DNA from: Ramicandelaber brevisporus
Lineage: Eukaryota; Kickxellomycota; Ramicandelaberales; Ramicandelaberaceae
NCBI GenBank assembly: GCA_025201865.1
Contig: MU602749.1
Span: 1 to 15,624 of the forward strand
Reading direction: 5' to 3'
DNA: 15,624 nucleotides
The first letter of the stretch is position 1, and the number at the start of each line of letters is the position of its first letter. Of the stretch, positions 1 to 7,596 are shown piece after piece. The notes below the pieces were generated by a model, which had not been told where the DNA came from, searched no databases, and was given only the letters and a program-made list of their open reading frames with translations. The translations under genes were made by a program, and so were the position numbers.

Positions 1-574
1 TGTCGTCCACGTTAGATTACTCCATTTTCCTCAGAGCAACACCGCGCGGTCTGTAATGCCAACTAGATGAGTTCTGAATCGTTTCCACCGCGACCGTCAC
101 CAGCATCCAATGTCGTTGTTCGTACACCGTTTTCTAGCTTAATACTCCGCGCGGTTAATCCATTAGTTTACATGCTTTATGACATCACAGGTCACGTTGT
201 ATTTTTATTCTGGCATCTTCCCCCCTGTAAACCTCTTTCTGTTTTCATCGACCCGGCGAGAAATCTCGGTGGTGAGTATCACGCTTTGTGCAGCCGTGAC
301 TACTTCATTGCATCATCTAATACAAAATACCTCGCTGTGTATTCCACGCGATTGTCTTTTAAATTTGATAAGATCCACCGAGATTGACACGCTCAAAGCG
401 ATGCGTGATGACTCTTACTACACTGATACTATTTTAAAGGCAGCTCAATCCAAAGTATTTTAAAATGAAACACAAATGAAGAAGATAATTGAGTAAATAG
501 ATCGATAGTTAAATAGTGTTTGTGTTGCCAGATTGTAACGATGTTGATATAATATCTAAAGTGATGACGAGTGT
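1..574. other. Left-edge region, no confident gene
   Basis: This stretch lies 3' of the minus-strand gene that ends at 575. It holds one ATG-started plus-strand frame of 106 codons (67-387) that matches no family I know, plus an overlapping frame (179-463). The sequence around 268-277 (GGTGAGTAT) looks like a 5' splice donor inside the first frame, so a spliced exon cannot be excluded. I see no RNA gene and no clear repeat. The most economical reading is 3' flank and intergenic DNA. Confidence 0.4.
67..387 (+). CDS. Doubtful 106-codon ORF, possible exon
   Basis: An ATG-started frame of 106 residues with ordinary amino-acid composition (no low-complexity skew) and one hydrophobic stretch near residues 38-52. 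I recognise no domain. Codon use is mixed (TTA, ATA and AGA occur), unlike the clearly coding genes here, which favour CGN for arginine. A GGTGAGT donor-like site inside the frame leaves open a small first exon. It is listed only because it is ATG-started and otherwise unexplained; it may well be chance. Confidence 0.15.
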   Translation: MSSESFPPRPSPASNVVVRTPFSSLILRAVNPLVYMLYDITGHVVFLFWHLPPCKPLSVFIDPARNLGGEYHALCSRDYFIASSNTKYLAVYSTRLSFKFDKIHRD

Positions 575-1528
575 TCACTCTTCATCGATATCCATATCCT
601 CTTGGTCATTTGATGTGCCCTGGGGTCCCGTAGCTGCTGTCGTATTTACTGCTGGTGTCGTTGCTGTTGTGGCCGCTTCTGTGGTTTCTCTAGCTCGTTC
701 ACCAAATGCAAAATTGTCTTCATTGTCTGGTAGACCTCGATTGCGAGTGATTGGATTGTTTGCACTATGGACTGCTGGATCAAAACCAGGAGTGTTCTCA
801 TCTTCAATAACCTCTCCAGATCTCACCATTTGCTCATATATCAAGCTTCCATTAGCTAATCGTGCCCGCAGCTCCCGTCCCTGTGCTTCTTGCTGTTCCT
901 GGAACTGGCGCTCTCTTTCCTCCCATGCTCGCTTCTTTACCACAAAATCTATATACCGCTCGTGCAGCTTGCGCGCTATAAACTTGATATTGAACGGATC
1001 TTCTGGGCTGACTCGATTCATCAACTTCATGATTCGATTGTGCATCTCGGTATCAATCAGGTTCTCGTGCCAGCAGTTTATACCCATCAATCTGTCCATA
1101 CACTGATACGCAACGTCAATAGCCTGCCCTACAATGCGGTCGTCGCTGTGTGTCAATAGTGAGCTCATGCGCGGCACAACATTCAGCTCCTTGATCTCGC
1201 GAAACTGGTAACGACTGATTGGATGGGTGTGCAGGTATTCGTGGCGGACAAAACGCTCGGCCCTAATGGTGTGCAAGCGATCGGCAATGTCTGGGTTAAG
1301 GGAAACGTATTGGAAGAAACGCCAGAATGCACCAAAGTCTTCATACTGCATCTCGGCATCGGTCTTCTTCATGAATTGGTCCAAGTCGCGTGCATAGGGC
1401 TCTTTGAGAATTGGGTCGTCGGTGTTGCGAAGATGCTCGAGAAGGTAAGGGCTGGCAGCGCGGAGTGCTTTGGGATCAAGGAACGGTTCGCCTTTGATGT
1501 CGCTAACAATGTAACGTGGACCAAACAT
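575..1528 (-). CDS. Unrecognised 317-residue protein, helical with acidic tail
   Basis: I do not recognise a named family. From the ATG at 1528 the product has 317 residues. Residues 1-190 look like a compact, probably all-helical globular region with regular Leu/Ile spacing (for example around 116-150 and 160-190), loosely reminiscent of ARM/HEAT-type helical proteins. Residues about 198-225 are rich in Glu, Gln and Arg and probably form a coiled coil. The tail is low complexity: Thr/Ala-rich at 280-305, then a very acidic end (about 308-317). The frame is open further upstream to an ATG at 1807, but those 93 codons are Ser/Pro/hydrophobic, contain a TTGTAA triple repeat and a polypyrimidine run on the coding strand, and read like 5' leader, so I prefer the inner ATG. 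No intron is needed. It probably acts inside the cell, because no signal peptide or membrane segment is visible. Confidence 0.72.
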   Translation of the reverse strand: MFGPRYIVSDIKGEPFLDPKALRAASPYLLEHLRNTDDPILKEPYARDLDQFMKKTDAEMQYEDFGAFWRFFQYVSLNPDIADRLHTIRAERFVRHEYLHTHPISRYQFREIKELNVVPRMSSLLTHSDDRIVGQAIDVAYQCMDRLMGINCWHENLIDTEMHNRIMKLMNRVSPEDPFNIKFIARKLHERYIDFVVKKRAWEERERQFQEQQEAQGRELRARLANGSLIYEQMVRSGEVIEDENTPGFDPAVHSANNPITRNRGLPDNEDNFAFGERARETTEAATTATTPAVNTTAATGPQGTSNDQEDMDIDEE

Positions 1529-1554
1529 TGCTATGCTACTACTGTATGTGGAAG

Positions 1555-1572
1555 TTACAATTACAATTACAA
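1555..1572. repeat. (TTACAA)3 hexanucleotide repeat
   Basis: Three perfect tandem copies of TTACAA, lying just 5' of the start codon of the minus-strand gene, so within its probable leader (TTGTAA on the transcript strand). Confidence 0.8.
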
Positions 1573-1929
1573 CGAGAGGGAGGGAGGTGGAGGAGGGAGT
1601 AGAATAAACAAGCAGATGAGCAGCGCTGGAGAAAAAAGGAGATGGTTTGTGAGATTCAGCAAAGAAAAGACAAAGACAAAGAGAGCCAACAGGAACACGA
1701 GAGGAACGCGAGAGATGAAAAAGAAGAGTGTGGTCGGGAAACAACCCTTGTACAGGTTTCTCTCTTCTGGCTGTTTTGGTGCTACAACCCATCTGCAAGC
1801 TGTGCATTACATCGCACTACGCCTCATACTCTTAAATTCAATCACACAATGGAACTGAAAGACTTTCTCTCTTGCTGTGCTTAAAAAGACAATGACCAGG
1901 ACAAAAGGGACAAGGGAAAAACAAAGAAA

Positions 1930-1979
1930 ATGAAGTATGAAGTTATGAAGTGATGAAGTGATAAAGATGAAGTGATGAA
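1930..1979. repeat. Imperfect ATGAAGTG tandem repeat
   Basis: A run of six or so imperfect copies of a 7-8 bp motif around ATGAAGTG fills the 50 bp immediately downstream of the stop codon at 1980 (minus-strand gene). It would lie in the 3' UTR of the GPI-type gene. It looks like a slipped-strand microsatellite. Confidence 0.7.
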
Positions 1980-2456
1980 TTAAAAGAAGACAACGCCAGC
2001 AATGGCAGCAATGGCAGCAGCAGTAAATGCCGCAGATTTACCGATTAGAGAGTCTGCTCGATTCAGTCCGTCAGTGTTCGGAATGCTCGACACTGAAATC
2101 TTAGCCGATGGGTCTGGCGTGAGAGGTTGAGTTGGTACTGGAGTAACCGGTGCTGTATCTGACGAAGAGCTGGTTACGGAGCTCTGAGAACTAGTCCGTG
2201 AGCTGCCACGAGAGCGGCTGTCGCTGCCAGAATCGGTTCCCGAGGCACTATCGGAAGGTCTGCTCTGGCTGTTGGAAGCAGTCTGAGAGTTGCTGTTTGT
2301 ATTCGAGTTGGAGTTGGAGGGAGTTGACCGGCTTGATGAGGTTCGTGATGGAGTAGTTGTAGTGCCGTCATCCTGGGCAAGCACCTGCTGCTGCTGAAGG
2401 AGCAGCGTGGCTACCAGCGCTGTTGTCAGCAAACTCGTCGTCGTAGTTGTCCTCAT
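1980..2456 (-). CDS. Small Ser/Thr-rich GPI-anchored-type surface protein
   Basis: A protein of 158 residues with the classic layout of a fungal GPI-anchored wall or membrane protein. An N-terminal hydrophobic segment (about residues 8-20) is followed by a likely signal-peptidase site after VLA (27|28). Residues 30-115 are almost entirely Ser, Thr, Asn, Gly, Asp and Arg and would be heavily O-glycosylated. A short Pro/Thr stretch lies at 102-117. The C-terminal hydrophobic tail (142-158, ending in FF) is preceded by small residues suited to an omega site near 134-141. There is no cysteine and no enzyme domain. The length is typical of small fungal GPI proteins, which usually lack detectable homology outside close relatives. 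The ATG at 2456 is the natural start because it opens the signal peptide. The exact omega site cannot be fixed by eye. Confidence 0.82.
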   Translation of the reverse strand: MRTTTTTSLLTTALVATLLLQQQQVLAQDDGTTTTPSRTSSSRSTPSNSNSNTNSNSQTASNSQSRPSDSASGTDSGSDSRSRGSSRTSSQSSVTSSSSDTAPVTPVPTQPLTPDPSAKISVSSIPNTDGLNRADSLIGKSAAFTAAAIAAIAGVVFF

Positions 2457-2821
2457 CGTCTTTGTTGTCGAAGGGGAAGGGGAAAGGGAGGCTGATTTCT
2501 ATTTTTATTTCAAGCGGCAGTAGATAGTCCAGACAAGGATGGGACACTCGCCTATCATTCGCTCCGACAGTTTGCACCCACCACAGTATCAATGTGCAGA
2601 TACAACATCCTTCTGTCATTGCGTCACTCCCTGCAGCATTGTGCAGCCTAAAACAGGATATATAACTATGTCCTAGTAGTCATGCCAGTAAAATAAATAT
2701 AAAGTTTTAATACTAAAATAAAGTTTTAATACTAAACAAGTGCAATACAGATTTTTAGTGATAAACAAACAAATAACATGACAGGGGAAGAAGAAAGGAG
2801 GGAAGCTGAACTAATAGTGAA
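2457..2821. promoter_or_regulatory. Spacer: promoter of GPI-type gene and 3' flank of homeobox gene
   Basis: A 365-bp stretch between two minus-strand genes. Immediately upstream of the ATG at 2456 the minus strand is rich in CCTTTCCCC-like pyrimidine blocks (plus strand GAAGGGGAAGGGGAAAGG, about 2469-2486). A TATATAA motif occurs at 2659-2665, about 200 bp upstream of the start, too far to call a TATA box confidently. A 19-bp tandem duplication follows at 2700-2736 and would fall in the 3' flank of the homeobox gene. I see no gene in it. Confidence 0.4.
2700..2736. repeat. 19-bp tandem duplication, two copies
   Basis: The AT-rich unit TAAAGTTTTAATACTAAAA occurs twice in direct succession (period 19). 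It lies about 90-120 bp past the stop codon of the homeobox gene. Confidence 0.85.
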
Positions 2822-5800
2822 TTACATCTGGCCGCCTTGTTGAGGATAAAATGGATTTGGTGCGCAGTACGGTTGTTGTTGTTGCTGTTGAGGAACATTG
2901 CCTGGCTGGTATTGATACTGTGGTTGCATCAGTTGTTGCTGTTGTTGTGGTTGCTGTTGCTGTAGTTGAATTACTGGCTGCTGATATGCCTGAAGCTGAA
3001 TTTGCTGTTGAATCTGAATCTCTCGTAGTTCATTAGTCGCAGTTGCCACAATTTGGTTACGCAGTCTCTCCTTGAATCTGGCTGCATTTGTGGACGCAAG
3101 TTCATCTAAAGAATCTACAGCCTCACTTGCTGATTCGTCCACTTTTGTAGTTGATGATGAACCGGATCCTTTGCCAGATAATGGCGATGTTGCTGCAGTC
3201 AAACCAGCGGATGCAACTGATGATGTAGCTGACTGTGAATAAGCCCGTCTATGTGACGGACTCCGTTGTTGCTGATGCTGATGCTGCTGATGCTGCTGTT
3301 CTTGTGGTGTTTGTAGATGCTGCGAGTACAATGCATTTTGATTTGGCATCATTGAAGTCACATCAGAGTTGATTCTTGAATGAAGAGATGGTCTGCGATT
3401 AACATCCATTGGTGGCTGTAATGATGGCGATCCATGAGATATTTGCATTGCCATCTGTGGATGTTGTGAGTGCTGTGGATTCGGCTGTTGTTGATGTGGA
3501 TTTTGTGCTGTGGCCGCAGCAACCATCGGTATCAGCATATTTGCCTGAGCACTGCTGAATTCATCAAACAGTGGTTGGAGCACGCGTCTTCTTGCATTGA
3601 TGAACCAATTACTGATTTGACTCAATGTCATTCCACATTGTTCTGCCAGTTGATGCTTCTCATCTTCCGAGGGATACGGATGCTTGACATGATCCAGCAG
3701 CCACTTCTTGAGAATAGCCACCACATGCTTGGGCAAATTGCCACGGCGCTGTTTGCCCTTGGCACCAGCGGGATCCTTGTCTGTAGAGACTGTGCTAGGG
3801 TCAGCAGAATCACGCAGACTGCCAGACTCAGGCTCAGTGTCAGCAAAACTGTCATAATCATTGCCAAGTACATGAGAGGAACTCATGGCTGGCGAAGAAT
3901 CAACATGACTGGCACGACGAGAATGACCAGGACGACGATATGGGTGAGCCTTTGATGCTGATGCTGATGTTGATGCTGATGGTGTCACATTTCCTGGAGT
4001 TGTAGTTTTGGATAGTGGTGTTGCTATCATCAACGATGAGTTCGAATCGCTCTCTTTCATCAGATCAGCAAGCATGCCTGGACTGATGGATGGCACCGAG
4101 TTGCTGTGGCGATGCCGTGACCGTGCCCTGAGAGTACTGGCTGGAGTTCTAGTGGTGTTGTAGTGTGGTGGACTATCTGTGCCTGAAGCGATGGTGTTGC
4201 TTGTGAAGCTTGGCAATAAAACGGCCGAGTTCGAGCCACTCGGCTGAATCTGTGCAGTAGAATCAAATGCAGGCTGTTGAAAAGGAATCGGTGGCAGCGG
4301 TTGTAATGGCTGTAGCGGTTGTAATGGCTGCAATGGCTGCAATGGCTGCAATGGCTGCAATGGCTGATGCTGCTGAATGAATGGGCTCGGCTCAATGTTC
4401 AACCCGAAGCTGCCGCTGCTAGACAGTAACTTTTGTGGGATTGGTAGTCTCACATTTCGCGCAGCTATCGATGAAGAATGTGGAAGCGGCAAGGATCTAT
4501 CCATAATGGCGGACTGCTGTGAATATGAACTGCTGATGTTGAGTTGCTCGAAATGAGGTGTCATCTGCAGTGGACTAGTGTAGCTGACATCACCAGTGTT
4601 CGATGTTGACTGTCGACGAGGGGTACCAGTATTTGTCGATATCATTGAGCACGGCGACAGTGTGTCCGATGGAGTGGCAGCTGAGAGTGAGCCGGACGAT
4701 GCTGATGTCATATCCTGCTGCATGCGTAAATGTGCTGGTGATTCTGCGGCATCAATCACAGAGTATCGCGACTGGTGTCCACTCGGTGAAGACGAGTACA
4801 GATTATATTGTTGGGGAGGAGACAGCAGCTGTTCCATGGAAGGAAGCTGTGGCATGCGAGGCAATGGTGAAGCGCCAACTGAATACTGTCGCATATGACG
4901 TCGCTGAGCAGTGTGCAACTGGTGGGTCTGTGATGGGCCGTATCTATACGTCTGCAGAGAGTCGATGCTGTCCATGTTGCTCAAGAAACTGTTGCGTGAA
5001 GAGCCTCCTCCACCACTGCTGCCGGCACTGCTTCCGCTGCTAATGCTTGTTCGGGCACTGACTGCATTCGAGTTGCTGACGTTGCTGAAGTTGCTGACGT
5101 TGCTGATGTTTTCAGCTTTGCCAGCGTTGTTGCTGTTATTGCTGTTGTTGCTGCTGTTGTTGTGATTATCGGTGTGCATCGGTAGAGTGTGGGTGACTGG
5201 TGCCAGATTTGAATCATCTGCAATTGTGCTTATGACAGGTGCTGTAACTGTTACTGCTGCTGTTGTTGTTATTGTTGCGGCTGTTGTTGTTGTTGCTGTA
5301 ATTGTCATTGCTGATGGTTGTGACGTACAATCATTTTGAGTGGGGGTTGAGTGGAGGTGATTAAATGACATGTGTGCGTGCTTGTGTTGTTGGTCGGTGT
5401 GCTCATGCGCCACCATAGAAATGGACTGTAAAGGAAGACTATTGCTGTGTTGGCGACTTAGACGTTGATTGTGAGTGTACTTTAGTGCTGCCAACGCCTC
5501 AGCGGCTGTGGCAGTTGCTGTTGCGGCTGTTATAGATAATGTCGTGGCTATGGTAGAATTGTCAGCATGAAGCGGCGATTGTTGCTGCTGTTGCTGTGAG
5601 AGAGGGAAAGACGAGCACATTTGACCACCAGTTGTCGAATTGACTGGGAATGATTGATAGACATCAGAATCACAATAGCCGGGAATAACGGCAGTTTTCT
5701 CTGCTGTTTCTGCTATCACTGCCAAGTTGTCATTAAGGTGGTTTCTGTTGATGCTATCGTCATTTGTGGGATGAGTAACTTCACTGTCATTGTTTCTGCT

Positions 5801-5968
5801 GGTGGTGCTGTTGTTGCTGGTGGTGTTGCTGGTGTTGCTGGTGTTGGTGTTGGTGGTGTTGCCACTCTCATCTGGACTAGGAGCAACAGCGAGTTTGCTG
5901 CGAAAAGGCCCCGGGGCAGTGTGAGTAAAGTGTGGGTTTGGAGTGGTAGTCGATATCATCAGGGTCAT
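2822..5968 (-). CDS. TALE-class homeodomain transcription factor with Gln/Ser/Thr-rich arms
   Basis: A 1048-residue nuclear DNA-binding protein. The homeodomain is at about residues 741-801 (plus-strand 3566-3748). It carries the TALE hallmark three-residue loop extension (HPYPSEDEK) and the third-helix signature WFINARRR at 788-795, with Ile at homeodomain position 50 and the DNA-contacting Asn at 51. By eye it is closest to PKNOX/MEIS-type domains (LPKH before helix 1, RRRVLQPLF at the end). I see no MEIS or PBC partner domain upstream. The rest is low complexity: Asn/Ser/Thr-rich N terminus, Thr/Ala stretches, a perfect (QPL)8 run at 535-558, many Ser-Pro sites, a poly-Gln C terminus and a basic patch just before the homeodomain. 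Such arms are typical of activation or condensate-forming regions. No intron interrupts the frame. ATGs at codons 1 and 4 are both possible starts; codon 1 is used. Target genes cannot be read from this window. Confidence 0.9.
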   Translation of the reverse strand: MTLMISTTTPNPHFTHTAPGPFRSKLAVAPSPDESGNTTNTNTSNTSNTTSNNSTTSRNNDSEVTHPTNDDSINRNHLNDNLAVIAETAEKTAVIPGYCDSDVYQSFPVNSTTGGQMCSSFPLSQQQQQQSPLHADNSTIATTLSITAATATATAAEALAALKYTHNQRLSRQHSNSLPLQSISMVAHEHTDQQHKHAHMSFNHLHSTPTQNDCTSQPSAMTITATTTTAATITTTAAVTVTAPVISTIADDSNLAPVTHTLPMHTDNHNNSSNNSNNSNNAGKAENISNVSNFSNVSNSNAVSARTSISSGSSAGSSGGGGSSRNSFLSNMDSIDSLQTYRYGPSQTHQLHTAQRRHMRQYSVGASPLPRMPQLPSMEQLLSPPQQYNLYSSSPSGHQSRYSVIDAAESPAHLRMQQDMTSASSGSLSAATPSDTLSPCSMISTNTGTPRRQSTSNTGDVSYTSPLQMTPHFEQLNISSSYSQQSAIMDRSLPLPHSSSIAARNVRLPIPQKLLSSSGSFGLNIEPSPFIQQHQPLQPLQPLQPLQPLQPLQPLQPLPPIPFQQPAFDSTAQIQPSGSNSAVLLPSFTSNTIASGTDSPPHYNTTRTPASTLRARSRHRHSNSVPSISPGMLADLMKESDSNSSLMIATPLSKTTTPGNVTPSASTSASASKAHPYRRPGHSRRASHVDSSPAMSSSHVLGNDYDSFADTEPESGSLRDSADPSTVSTDKDPAGAKGKQRRGNLPKHVVAILKKWLLDHVKHPYPSEDEKHQLAEQCGMTLSQISNWFINARRRVLQPLFDEFSSAQANMLIPMVAAATAQNPHQQQPNPQHSQHPQMAMQISHGSPSLQPPMDVNRRPSLHSRINSDVTSMMPNQNALYSQHLQTPQEQQHQQHQHQQQRSPSHRRAYSQSATSSVASAGLTAATSPLSGKGSGSSSTTKVDESASEAVDSLDELASTNAARFKERLRNQIVATATNELREIQIQQQIQLQAYQQPVIQLQQQQPQQQQQLMQPQYQYQPGNVPQQQQQQPYCAPNPFYPQQGGQM
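4295..4366 (-). repeat. 9-bp coding repeat, (Gln-Pro-Leu)8
   Basis: Eight in-frame 9-bp units inside the homeobox gene. The four units nearest 4366 are identical in DNA (CAATGGCTG on the plus strand); the other four differ by synonymous changes (TAATGG, TAGCGG, CAGCGG). This gradient suggests recent expansion at one end of an older repeat. Expansion or contraction would change the protein length without shifting the frame. Confidence 0.9.
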
Positions 5969-6489
5969 TGCAAAAGAGCATTCTCACAAGGATTTCAAGG
6001 AGAAGGATGATGTGGGTTGTCGTCCAGGCGTGTCAAAAATAAACACAAACACACAAAAATCGAACTGTCAGAGTGGGAGAAAGCGGGTGGAAAAAAATAG
6101 TTGCAGTGCGTATTCTTCAAAAGGCGATGATGTCAAAAGTAGGGGGAGAGTGAAAGAAGTAACGGTGGAAGAGGGAGAGAAAGAGAGGGAGGCAAGATAG
6201 TCGACTGGAGTGGAATGGAATGGAATGGAATGGATTGGGGGAAAGTAGATGGCGATCAAACACAACGGATCACTGCCACTGCAGATGTGTTCTTTTTTAT
6301 GTGTTCGAATTTGAATGAGCGTTGGATGGTTGAGATGAATGTCTCCGCCACCTGGTGGTAAATTAAAATAGTACAATGAATAGCTTGTCGTTTGAGATAC
6401 GAAACTGTAGTTGCCAAAAGGTCGAAGGTGTTGGGAGTGAGTGAGGGCAGAGCGAGGGAACTGTGCGGGGGAAAAGGGATGAAAGGGAT
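5969..6489. promoter_or_regulatory. Probable 5' leader and proximal promoter of the homeobox gene
   Basis: This stretch lies directly upstream of the minus-strand homeobox ATG. It is purine-rich on the plus strand (GAGAGAAAGAGAGGGAGG near 6174-6192), so the transcript strand is CT-rich, as in many fungal promoters and leaders. A TGGAA pentanucleotide tract occurs at 6206-6235. No ATG-started frame of interest and no recognisable RNA is seen. No transcription start can be assigned from sequence alone. Confidence 0.4.
6206..6235. repeat. (TGGAA)n pentanucleotide tract, about 6 units
   Basis: Four perfect TGGAA units (6211-6230) flanked by one variant unit on each side (TGGAG, TGGAT). It lies about 240 bp upstream of the homeobox start codon. 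The motif is the same as the GGAAT unit of human satellite III, but here it is only a short microsatellite. Confidence 0.85.
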
Positions 6490-7281
6490 GAACAGGGACG
6501 GGAGGTGGAACGATTGATGTATTTTCGTTCGTGTGAGTGCGTGAGAGTGTTCACGGAGAAAGAACACAATGGGAGGAGCAGACTTGTCGCGTTTGAGAGT
6601 GAGCTGGCGTATTGTGTTGTTGAACAGGGGAGGGAGGTGGAACGATTGATGTGTATTCGTTCGTGTGAGTGCGTGAGAGTGTTCACGGAGAAAGAACACA
6701 ATGGGAGGAGCAGACTTGTCGCGTTTGAGAGTGAGCTGGCGTATTGTGTTGTTGAACAGGGGAGGGAGGTGGAACGATTGATGTGTATTCGTTCGTGTGA
6801 GTGCGTGAGAGTGTTCACGGAGAAAGAACACAATGGGAGGAGCAGACTTGTCGCGTTTGAGAGTGAGCTGGCGTATTGTGTTGTTGAACAGGGGAGGGAG
6901 GTGGAACGATTGATGTGTATTCGTTCGTGTGAGTGCGTGAGAGTGTTCACGGAGAAAGAACACAATGGGAGGAGCAGACTTGTCGCGTTTGAGAGTGAGC
7001 TGGCGTATTGTGTTGTTGAACAGGGGAGGGAGGTGGAACGATTGATGTGTATTCGTTCGTGTGAGTGCGTGAGAGTGTTCACGGAGAAAGAACACAATGG
7101 GAGGAGCAGACTTGTCGCGTTTGAGAGTGAGCTGGCGTATTGTGTTGTTGAACAGGGGAGGGAGGTGGAACGATTGATGTGTATTCGTTCGTGTGAGTGC
7201 GTGAGAGTGTTCACGGAGAAAGAACACAATGGGAGGAGCAGACTTGTCGCGTTTGAGAGTGAGCTGGCGTATTGTGTTGTA
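6490..7281. repeat. Minisatellite: six tandem copies of a 132-bp unit
   Basis: Six head-to-tail copies start at 6490, 6622, 6754, 6886, 7018 and 7150. Copies 2-6 read as identical apart from the last base of the final copy. Copy 1 differs at four positions near its start (two adjacent pairs). Because 132 is divisible by three and the unit lacks stops in three of six frames, long open frames run through the array (one plus, two minus). None of those frames has an ATG before the array, so I read it as non-coding. Each unit contains a short dyad, GTGTTC-9 nt-GAACAC (6679-6684 and 6694-6699 in copy 2), and a second inverted pair AACACAAT/ATTGTGTT 40 nt apart. The array lies about 0.5-1.3 kb upstream of the homeobox gene. 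Confidence 0.93.
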
Positions 7282-7316
7282 GAGTTTGTGCACGCGCGAG
7301 TGGAGGAATGGCAGAC

Positions 7317-7381
7317 AAAGAAAAAACAACAGCGACAGCAACAACAGCAACAACAACAGCAACAGCGACAGCGACAGCAAA
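7317..7381. repeat. CAA/CAG/CGA trinucleotide-like tract
   Basis: About 65 bp made almost wholly of CAA, CAG and CGA-type triplets next to the minisatellite. It would read as poly-Gln/Arg on the plus strand and poly-Leu on the minus strand, which creates a false signal-peptide look in the minus frame. Confidence 0.75.
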
Positions 7382-7573
7382 AGAGAGTGCTGTCAATCCA
7401 AATACAAGAAGGCTGAGCACTTGCATGCCACAATCACCCATCCTCCTCTCCAGTCATCACTAACACAAAAAGAAATGTGAATTACGCTCCCCAGTCAGTC
7501 TTGCTTCCAGTCTGAACAATGAAGTAAAAAAAGAAAAACATTGGAGTGATTGCCGTCTTCATTCATTCCTTCC

Positions 7574-7596
7574 CTCTCTCTCTCACTCTCTCTCTC
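7574..7596. repeat. Polypyrimidine mirror repeat (H-DNA candidate)
   Basis: A CT dinucleotide run with mirror symmetry about the single A at 7585. Eleven bases on each side read the same outward, within a longer pyrimidine block of about 7566-7602. Such homopyrimidine mirror repeats can form intramolecular triplexes; whether this one does is unknown. Confidence 0.7.

Larger units (their letters stand above)
1529..1979. promoter_or_regulatory. Spacer: leader/promoter of the 317-aa gene and 3' flank of the GPI-type gene
   Basis: This is the upstream region of the minus-strand gene starting at 1528. Read on the minus strand it is pyrimidine-rich (the plus strand has GA-rich tracts at about 1573-1600 and 1650-1740). 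A TTACAA hexamer occurs three times in a row at 1555-1572, about 27 bp before the start codon. The far end (1930-1979) is an imperfect ATGAAGTG repeat just past the stop of the next gene. No TATA box is convincing. Both plus and minus frames across it look incidental. Confidence 0.4.

Noticed and set aside
1529-1807. N-terminal extension of the 317-residue protein from the ATG at 1807
   Set aside because: The extra 93 codons are Ser/Pro/hydrophobic, derive from pyrimidine-rich leader-like DNA and contain a hexamer repeat. Kept only as an alternative start.
1223-1858. Plus-strand 211-codon frame with a Gly-rich stretch
   Set aside because: A shadow of the 317-residue gene and its leader; Lys/Arg/Glu-rich low-complexity end and no recognisable domain.
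4060-4395. Minus-strand frame with repeated Ser-His-Cys
   Set aside because: It is the QPL repeat of the homeobox gene read in another frame.
6206-6235. Centromeric satellite, because of the GGAAT motif
   Set aside because: Only about six units between ordinary genes; a plain microsatellite.
6490-7281. CRISPR-like array
   Set aside because: The units are contiguous with no unique spacers, 132 bp long, in a eukaryotic setting with no cas genes.
6256-7380. Minus-strand 374-residue repeat protein with an apparent Leu-rich signal peptide
   Set aside because: It starts at TTG, and the Leu run is only the CAA/CAG tract read in reverse. No ATG precedes the repeats, and the open frame follows from the 132-bp unit length.
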